This document shows, piece after piece, positions 57,937 to 64,000 of a DNA stretch of 64,000 nt. The notes below the pieces were generated by a model that saw only the letters and a list, made by a program, of their open reading frames with translations, searched no databases and was not told the DNA's origin. A program made the translations under genes and the position numbers. Position 1 is the stretch's first letter; every line of letters begins with the position of its first letter. Origin of the DNA: Propionibacteriaceae bacterium (GTDB taxonomy: Bacteria > Actinomycetota > Actinomycetes > Propionibacteriales > Propionibacteriaceae); NCBI GenBank assembly GCA_031265875.1, contig JAISCA010000048.1, positions 173,346 through 237,345 on the forward strand, in the 5' to 3' direction.

Positions 57937-58033
57937 CAACCTAACTAAATTTGTATGATTCATCCAAAGAATCTCTGAGTTATTCGTCGTTTTTCCGTAT
58001 TCGTTTGATGGATATTCACGAAAGTATGGAGAC

Positions 58034-59101
58034 GTGTTAGCGATTGTCGCGCCCGGACAGGGCTCTCAGAAGCCGGGTTTCCTGACCGGTTGGTCCGAAC
58101 TCCCCCGTTACGCCGAGCGTCTGTCCAGTTGGTCCGAGGCTCTCGGCCTCGACCTCCGCCACCTGGGCTGCCAAGCTGACGCCGCCACCATCGCCGACAC
58201 CGCCGTGGCCCAGCCCCTGTTGGTGGCCGCTGGTCTGGCCAGCGCCCTCGAATTGGGCGACGACGATTGGCCCGCCGCCGACGTGGTGGCCGGACACTCG
58301 GTCGGCGAACTGACCGCCGCCGGATTGGTCGGCGTCCTCACTCCCCTGGCCGCCGTCGGCTTGGCGGCCCGCCGCGGCCAAGCCATGGCCGCCGCCGCCA
58401 GTCTGGAGCCGTCCGGCCTGACCGCCCTCTTGGGTGGGAGCCCGGAGGCCGTCTTGGCCGCCATCGAACGAGCCGGGGCCAGCGCCGCCAATCACAACGG
58501 GGCCGGCCAGATCGTGGCCGGTGGCTCCTTGGCCGCCCTCGAACGTCTAGCCCTGGACCTGCCCGAGCGGACCCGGGCCCGCCCCTTGGCGGTGGCCGGC
58601 GCCTTCCACACCGCCGCCATGGACTCGGCCGTCGACCAGGTGGCCAGCGCCGTGGCCGAACTCGCTCCCGGTCAGCCGACCCGGCCCATCCTGTCCAACT
58701 TGGACGGGACCGTGTTGACGGACGGGGCCGAGTTGACCCGCCGCCTCGTCCTCCAGGTCACCCGACCCGTGCGGTGGGACCTCTGCCAGGAGCGCTTGGC
58801 CAGCCTCCAGGTGACCGGGCTGCTGGAGCTCGTGCCGGCCGGCGCGCTGGCTGGCTTGGCCCGCCGCCAGTCGCCCGCCGTCGAAGTCTTCGCCTTGACC
58901 GAGCCCGATCAGCTGGACGCGGCCCGTGACTTCTGCGCCCGCCACCTAGAAGCCCCCCAAAGCGTCCTCCCTCCGCTGCGCTCCGGTCCGGCACTTTTCG
59001 GGGACCCCGAGGGAGAAACCGAGACTCGGCTCAATCGTAGAAGTGTGAAACACCTAGAGAGGCTAGTGGCCGGCTCCGGTCGGTCGGAGGTGACGGCATG
59101 A
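58034..59101 (+). CDS. fabD: ACP S-malonyltransferase
   Basis: AIVAPGQGSQKPGFLTGW...VVAGHSVGELTAAGLVGVL...GAFHTAAMDSAV. Confidence 0.95.
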   Translation: MLAIVAPGQGSQKPGFLTGWSELPRYAERLSSWSEALGLDLRHLGCQADAATIADTAVAQPLLVAAGLASALELGDDDWPAADVVAGHSVGELTAAGLVGVLTPLAAVGLAARRGQAMAAAASLEPSGLTALLGGSPEAVLAAIERAGASAANHNGAGQIVAGGSLAALERLALDLPERTRARPLAVAGAFHTAAMDSAVDQVASAVAELAPGQPTRPILSNLDGTVLTDGAELTRRLVLQVTRPVRWDLCQERLASLQVTGLLELVPAGALAGLARRQSPAVEVFALTEPDQLDAARDFCARHLEAPQSVLPPLRSGPALFGDPEGETETRLNRRSVKHLERLVAGSGRSEVTA

Positions 59102-60192
59102 TCGCCCTGCCCCAATCCTCGCCTAGACCCGGCTCAGCCATCCTCGGCTTGGGCGCCTACGAGCCCAGCCGGGTCATCAGCAACGATCAGATGTGCCAGT
59201 GGATCGACTCCTCGGACGAGTGGATCCGCCAGCGCACCGGCATCGTGGAACGACGTTGGGCCGAACCGCACGAGACGATCCTGGCCATGGCCGCCTCGGC
59301 CGCCCAGCGCGCCTTGGACCACGCCGGGCTGACCGGCGATCAGCTCGACGGCGTCATCGTCGCCACTGTCACCCACCTGGAGCAGACCCCGGCTCTGGCC
59401 GTCCGTCTGGCCGGCGCTTTGGGCTGCGGACCTTGTCCGGCCTGGGACATCTCGGCCGCCTGCGCCGGCTTCTGCTACGGCTTGGCCCAGGCCGACGCCT
59501 TGGTCCGCTCCGGCGTCCTGGGACATGTCCTAGTGGTGGCCGGAGACCGCCTGTCCGACATGACCGACCTGACCGACCGTTCGACCGCCTTCCTCTTCGC
59601 CGACGGGGCTGGGGCGGCCGTCGTCGGCCCCAGCCCCAGCCCCCGGATCGGGCCCGTGGTGTGGGGCTCCGATCCGGCTCAAGGACCGACCATCGGCCAA
59701 ACCCTGGACTGGGCCGAGGCTGTGTCCCAGGGCCGGCCCGCCCATCTGAGGATGGACGGCCAACCGGTCTTCCGCTGGGCCACCACCGCCATGGCCGACG
59801 CCACCCGGCGTATCATGGCCGACTCCGGCCTGACGCCCGACCAGCTCGACCTCTTCGTGCCCCACCAGGCCAACAACCGCATCACCGACTCGATGCTGCG
59901 CCATCTACGCCTGCCCGAGTCGGTTCAGGTGGCGCGCAGCATCCAGCGGCTGGGCAACACTTCGGCCAGTTCGATCCCTCTGGCCATCGACCAGCTCTAC
60001 CGGGCTGGCCAAGTCAAAGAGGGAGCGACCTGTCTGATGGTGGGCTTCGGGGCCGGTTTGGTCTACGCCGGCCAGGTCGCCCTGCTGCCCGCCCCGGCGA
60101 CGCCGGCCCGAGACCAGAACCAATCCCCGGCCGCCCCTGAGCGCCCCGCCGCCCCGGCGACCGAGCCTCCGACTCTTCCTCACCAACAATGA
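59098..60192 (+). CDS. fabH: Beta-ketoacyl-ACP synthase III
   Basis: ILGLGAYEPSRVISNDQMCQWIDSSDEWIRQRTGI...WDISAACAGFCYGLAQAD...VPHQANNRI. Confidence 0.96.
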   Translation: MIALPQSSPRPGSAILGLGAYEPSRVISNDQMCQWIDSSDEWIRQRTGIVERRWAEPHETILAMAASAAQRALDHAGLTGDQLDGVIVATVTHLEQTPALAVRLAGALGCGPCPAWDISAACAGFCYGLAQADALVRSGVLGHVLVVAGDRLSDMTDLTDRSTAFLFADGAGAAVVGPSPSPRIGPVVWGSDPAQGPTIGQTLDWAEAVSQGRPAHLRMDGQPVFRWATTAMADATRRIMADSGLTPDQLDLFVPHQANNRITDSMLRHLRLPESVQVARSIQRLGNTSASSIPLAIDQLYRAGQVKEGATCLMVGFGAGLVYAGQVALLPAPATPARDQNQSPAAPERPAAPATEPPTLPHQQ

Positions 60193-60210
60193 ACCCAAAG
60201 GAGAAACACC

Positions 60211-60456
60211 ATGAGCACTGAAGAGATCCTCGCCACGCTGGCCGAGATCGTCAACGAGGTGGCGGGCGTCGACCCGGCCACGGTCGCATTGGACAAGTCC
60301 TTCGTGGACGACCTGGGCGTGGACTCCTTGTCCATGGTCGAGATCATCTACGCCTGCGAGGACAAGTTCTCCGTCTCCATCCCGGATGAGGACTCGCGCG
60401 GCTTGCGCACGATCGGGGACGCCGTCACCTACATCGAGAAAGCCCAAGCTCAGTGA
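60211..60456 (+). CDS. acpP: Acyl carrier protein
   Basis: DKSFVDDLGVDSLSMVEIIYACEDKFSVSIPDED. Confidence 0.97.
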   Translation: MSTEEILATLAEIVNEVAGVDPATVALDKSFVDDLGVDSLSMVEIIYACEDKFSVSIPDEDSRGLRTIGDAVTYIEKAQAQ

Positions 60457-61721
60457 CGGACATCGTCATCACCGGTCTGGGCGCGACCACCCCGCTGGGC
60501 GGCGACCTGCCCCAGACCTGGGCCGGCCTGTTAGCCGGGCGCAGCGGCGTGGTACGCCTGACCGAGCCCTGGGCCGAGGAACTGCCGACTCAGATCGCCG
60601 CCCTGGCCCAGGTCGACCCGGCCCTCAGCATCGAGCGCACCCGGGCCCGTCGGCTCGACCGCTCGACCCAGTTGGCCCTGGTCTCGGCCGTCGAGGCCTG
60701 GGCCGACGCCGGCTTCAGTCTGCCCGCGGACGGCCCGACCGAAGATCCCGCGGTCGACCGCGACCGCCTGCTGGTGTCCTTGGCCTCCGGCATCGGCGGC
60801 CTGACCTCGCTGCTCTCCAACTGGGACGCCCTGCGCGACCGGGGGCACCGGCGGGTCTCGCCCTTCACCATCCCGATGTTGATGGCCAACGCCCCGGCCG
60901 CCAACGTCGGTCTCAGACTGGGGGCCCGGACCGGGGTGCACGCCCCGGTCTCGGCTTGCGCCTCCTCCAACGAGGCCATCTCCATCGCCCTCGACCAACT
61001 GCGCTGGGGCCGGGCCGACGTGGCCCTGGTGGGAGGGGCCGAAGCCGTCATCCATCCGCTGCCGATCGCCGCCTTCGACCAGATGCAAGCCCTGTCCCGC
61101 CGCAACGACGAGCCCGAACGGGCCTCTCGGCCCTGGGACCTCGACCGCGACGGCTTCGTCATCGGGGAAGGGGCCGCCTGCCTGGTGTTGGAGACCTTGG
61201 AGCACGCCCAGTCCCGGGGGGCTCGTGTCTACGGCACCCTGGCCGGCGCCGGCATCACCGCCGACAGCCACGACTTGGTCCAGCCCGACCCGTCCGGCCG
61301 GGGCCAGACCTTGGCCATGGTCAAAGCCCTCCACGACGCCGACCTGGCGCCGCAGGACATCGTCCATGTCAACGCCCACGCCACTTCGACGCCCCAGGGC
61401 GACGTGACCGAGGCGCGCTCGATCTGCCAGGCCCTGGGCCACGACAACCGGGCCGTGGTCTCCGGCACCAAGTCGATGACGGGGCACCTGCTGGGCGCGG
61501 CCGGAGCCTTGGAGACCATCGCCACCGTCCTGGCCTTGTACCACCGTCTGGCTCCGCCCACCATCAACTTGGACCGGCCTGAGCCCGGCCTCGACATCGA
61601 CATCGTCAGCGGTCAACCCCGCGCCCTGCCCGACGGACCGCTGGCGGCCTTGAATAACTCTTTCGGATTCGGCGGCCACAACGTGGCCGTGGCCCTGAGC
61701 GACGCCCATGCCAACCGCTGA
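60453..61721 (+). CDS. fabF: Beta-ketoacyl-ACP synthase II
   Basis: IVITGLGATTPLGGDLPQTWAGLLAGRSGV...APVSACASSNEAISIALDQLRWGRADVALVGGAEA...NSFGFGGHNVAV. Confidence 0.96.
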   Translation: MTDIVITGLGATTPLGGDLPQTWAGLLAGRSGVVRLTEPWAEELPTQIAALAQVDPALSIERTRARRLDRSTQLALVSAVEAWADAGFSLPADGPTEDPAVDRDRLLVSLASGIGGLTSLLSNWDALRDRGHRRVSPFTIPMLMANAPAANVGLRLGARTGVHAPVSACASSNEAISIALDQLRWGRADVALVGGAEAVIHPLPIAAFDQMQALSRRNDEPERASRPWDLDRDGFVIGEGAACLVLETLEHAQSRGARVYGTLAGAGITADSHDLVQPDPSGRGQTLAMVKALHDADLAPQDIVHVNAHATSTPQGDVTEARSICQALGHDNRAVVSGTKSMTGHLLGAAGALETIATVLALYHRLAPPTINLDRPEPGLDIDIVSGQPRALPDGPLAALNNSFGFGGHNVAVALSDAHANR

Positions 61722-61795
61722 CCGATCCGGACCGGCTGGTCCGGCGGGCTAAGGTGAGGCGAAGCCAGCTCCGCCGTCAGCTCTAGGGAGAGATC

Positions 61796-62680
61796 ATGAA
61801 TTGGTTCGAGGCCGTCCTGCTCGGCATCGTCGAGGGGGTGACCGAGTTCCTGCCCATCTCCAGCACCGGGCATCTGACGGTGACGGAGAAACTGCTCGGC
61901 CTGTCCATCGCCTCCAGCGATGTGACGGCTTTCACCGCCATCATCCAGGTCGGCGCCATCGCCGCCGCCATCGTCTACTTCCGGCGCGACATCGCCCGCT
62001 TGGTGGCGGCCTGGTGCGTCGGTCTGTTCCAGGCCGAGCGCCGCCGCAGCACCGACTATCGCCTGGCCTGGGCCGTCATCGTGGGCTCGATCCCGATCGG
62101 CCTGGTCGGCCTGGCGGCCGAGCACTTCATCGAGACGACCCTGCGCAGCCTCTGGGTGGTGGCCGGCGCCCTAGTGGCCTGGAGCCTGGTGATGTGGCTG
62201 GCCGACCGGCGGGCCGGCCGGGTCGCCGTCGAGCCAACTGGGGCGCGCGCCCTCGCCGCCGAGACCGGCCCCAGGGGCGAACAGAGCCTGACCGTGATCG
62301 ACGGACTGATCATCGGACTGTGCCAATGCCTGGCCCTGGTGCCCGGCGTCTCCCGTTCCGGGGCCACCATCTCGGCCGCCCTCCTACGTGGCATCGACCG
62401 CACCACCGCCACCCGCTGGAGCTTCTTCCTCGGCATCCCCGCCCTGACCGCCTCCGGCGTCCTGCAGGCTGTCAAGGCGGCCGACGACATCAGCGCCGGC
62501 GTGGGCTGGGCCGCCACCGGCGTCGCCACCGCCGTCTCCTTCGTGGTGGCCTACCTGTCCATCGCCTGGCTGCTCAAGTTCGTGGCCTCGAACCGCTTCA
62601 CCGCCTTCATCGTCTACCGGGTCCTGGCCGGCTTGATCCTGGCCGGGTTGATCCTGACCAACTTGGTCTCCGCCGTCTGA
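61796..62680 (+). CDS. uppP: Undecaprenyl-diphosphatase
   Basis: MNWFEAVLLGIVEGVTEFLPISSTGHLTVTEKLLGL; PGVSRSGATISAALLRGI. Confidence 0.97.
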   Translation: MNWFEAVLLGIVEGVTEFLPISSTGHLTVTEKLLGLSIASSDVTAFTAIIQVGAIAAAIVYFRRDIARLVAAWCVGLFQAERRRSTDYRLAWAVIVGSIPIGLVGLAAEHFIETTLRSLWVVAGALVAWSLVMWLADRRAGRVAVEPTGARALAAETGPRGEQSLTVIDGLIIGLCQCLALVPGVSRSGATISAALLRGIDRTTATRWSFFLGIPALTASGVLQAVKAADDISAGVGWAATGVATAVSFVVAYLSIAWLLKFVASNRFTAFIVYRVLAGLILAGLILTNLVSAV

Positions 62681-62794
62681 GGCGCCGTCGTGAGCGCCCG
62701 ACCCGGCGCCAGCGCGCTTCGTCGGGCCGCCCCGCCTAGCTCCTAGCCCGTCGAGCCCGCCGCTGGGGCGATCGCCCGCCACTAAACTGACGCC

Positions 62795-63769
62795 ATGTTG
62801 ACCCGTCGCCTCGGCTCCAGCGACCTGGAGGTCTCCCGGCTCGGCCTCGGCACCATGGCTTGGGGCCAGGACACGCCGATCTCCGAAGTGATGGCGCTGT
62901 GGCGACGCTTCCGGGACGCCGGCGGCAACCTGATCGACACCGCCGCCGCTTACGGGGACGGCGCGGTCGAGCGCCTGATCGGCCAGTTGGCTGGGTCGGC
63001 TCAGCGCCGGGGCGAGGTCGTCATCGCCACCAAGTCGGGCTATGTCCTACGCCAGGGCCAACGCGTGGTCGAGACCGGCCGACAGGCTCTGTTGGACGAA
63101 TTGGCCGGATCGTTGCGCCGTTTGCGGGTGGATCAGGTCGATCTGTGGCAGATCCACGCCTGGGGCCAAGCCCCGCTGGAGGAGACTCTGGCCGCCGCCG
63201 ACCAGGCCGTGGCGGCTGGAATGGCCGGCCAGGTCGGAGTCTGCAATTACGTCGGCTGGCAGTTGGCCCAGGCCGCCACCTGGCAGCGGGCGGTCCGGGG
63301 CCGGACCCCGATCGCCTCCGCCCAGGTCGAATACTCATTGCTAGCCCGCCGGGCCGAGATCGAGGTCCTGCCCTGTTGCCAGAGCCTCGGCCTCGGCTTC
63401 CTGCCCTGGTCGGCCCTGGGCCGAGGAGTCCTGACCGGCCAGTACCGTAACTCCACGCCGCCGGGTTCCAGGGCCGCCTCGAAGCATCTGGCCTGGTTCG
63501 TCGAGCCCTATCTGACCGAGACCGCGCGCGGCGTGGTGGAAGCCGTGGTGAGGGCCGGACAGGGGCTGGGTCTGAGCCCGGTCCAAGTGGCCTGGCTGTG
63601 GGTGCGCGACGCCCCCGGCGTCAGCGCGGCCCTGGTCGGCCCCCGCACGGCGGCCCAACTCGAACCCCTCTTGGAGGTCGAGGACCAAGTCCTGCCCGAC
63701 CCCATCGCCCGGGCCTTGGACGACGTCTCGGGCGGCCCCAACCAGCTCCGGGCGGCCCCGCCCGAGTGA
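62795..63769 (+). CDS. Aldo/keto reductase
   Basis: RRLGSSDLEVSRLGLGTMAWGQDT...GGNLIDTAAAYGDGAVERLIGQLAG. Confidence 0.93.
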   Translation: MLTRRLGSSDLEVSRLGLGTMAWGQDTPISEVMALWRRFRDAGGNLIDTAAAYGDGAVERLIGQLAGSAQRRGEVVIATKSGYVLRQGQRVVETGRQALLDELAGSLRRLRVDQVDLWQIHAWGQAPLEETLAAADQAVAAGMAGQVGVCNYVGWQLAQAATWQRAVRGRTPIASAQVEYSLLARRAEIEVLPCCQSLGLGFLPWSALGRGVLTGQYRNSTPPGSRAASKHLAWFVEPYLTETARGVVEAVVRAGQGLGLSPVQVAWLWVRDAPGVSAALVGPRTAAQLEPLLEVEDQVLPDPIARALDDVSGGPNQLRAAPPE

Positions 63770-63932
63770 ACCGGTCCGGCCCCACGCCACCGACGTAGTG
63801 ACGACACTCGTAGTCGACCCCACCTGCGCCAGCCCCAGACCAGCCAGCCCCATGCTCAAAGTGCACTTACGACCACCGACCCACCGGTGATTTCTAGCGG
63901 TCAACGCAACACTTAGGAAAGTGGTGTGTGTT

Positions 63933-64000
63933 ATGGGTCGTCGGGTGTCGGTCGAGGCTGTGCGTTTGTTCTGGTTGGCGTGGGATGGTGGGTGTCCGGT
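63933..64000 (+). mobile_element. Start of a probable IS30-type transposase gene, cut by the window end
   Basis: MGRRVSVEAVRLFWLAWDGGCPV... resembles HTH N-termini of actinobacterial IS30-like transposases; preceded by IR-like tgatttctagcggtcaacgcaacact. Confidence 0.5.

Noticed and set aside
60386-61582. 398-aa plus-strand Arg/Pro-rich ORF
   Set aside because: Out-of-frame reading of fabF.

Overview
High-GC actinobacterial chromosome segment (judged from gene content and codon usage) with mostly ordinary core loci: ssrA-smpB-M23-ftsX-ftsE-prfB; serC-serA and sdaA; fasR-like/fabD/fabH/acpP/fabF; aceE; uppP; and an alpha-glucoside uptake operon (ROK regulator, ABC transporter, GH31, GH15-like). 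Accessory stretches hold three PIN-domain toxin-antitoxin modules, a Pnkp/Hen1 RNA-repair pair, a DUF3791-DUF3990-DUF3791 cassette beside a DUF4143 ATPase, and two membrane-protein genes between imperfect direct repeats, one with a C12 tract near its 5' end. The most unusual signal is a pair of ~195-bp structured non-coding elements, one directly downstream of ssrA and one directly downstream of tRNA-Val(TAC). Each carries, in the same register, a 20-nt direct copy of its own neighbour's 3' end (T-loop to just past the discriminator), an inverted copy of that neighbour's T-arm, and a shared hairpin core (TCGGACCGYTCGCTAYGAGAAGGCC-N4-GGCCTTCTC...GACGCTCRCGCCCTC). More degenerate tandem copies lie beyond the ssrA element. 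This looks like an undescribed tRNA/tmRNA-tail element family. All calls are from reading the sequence; no database search was run.
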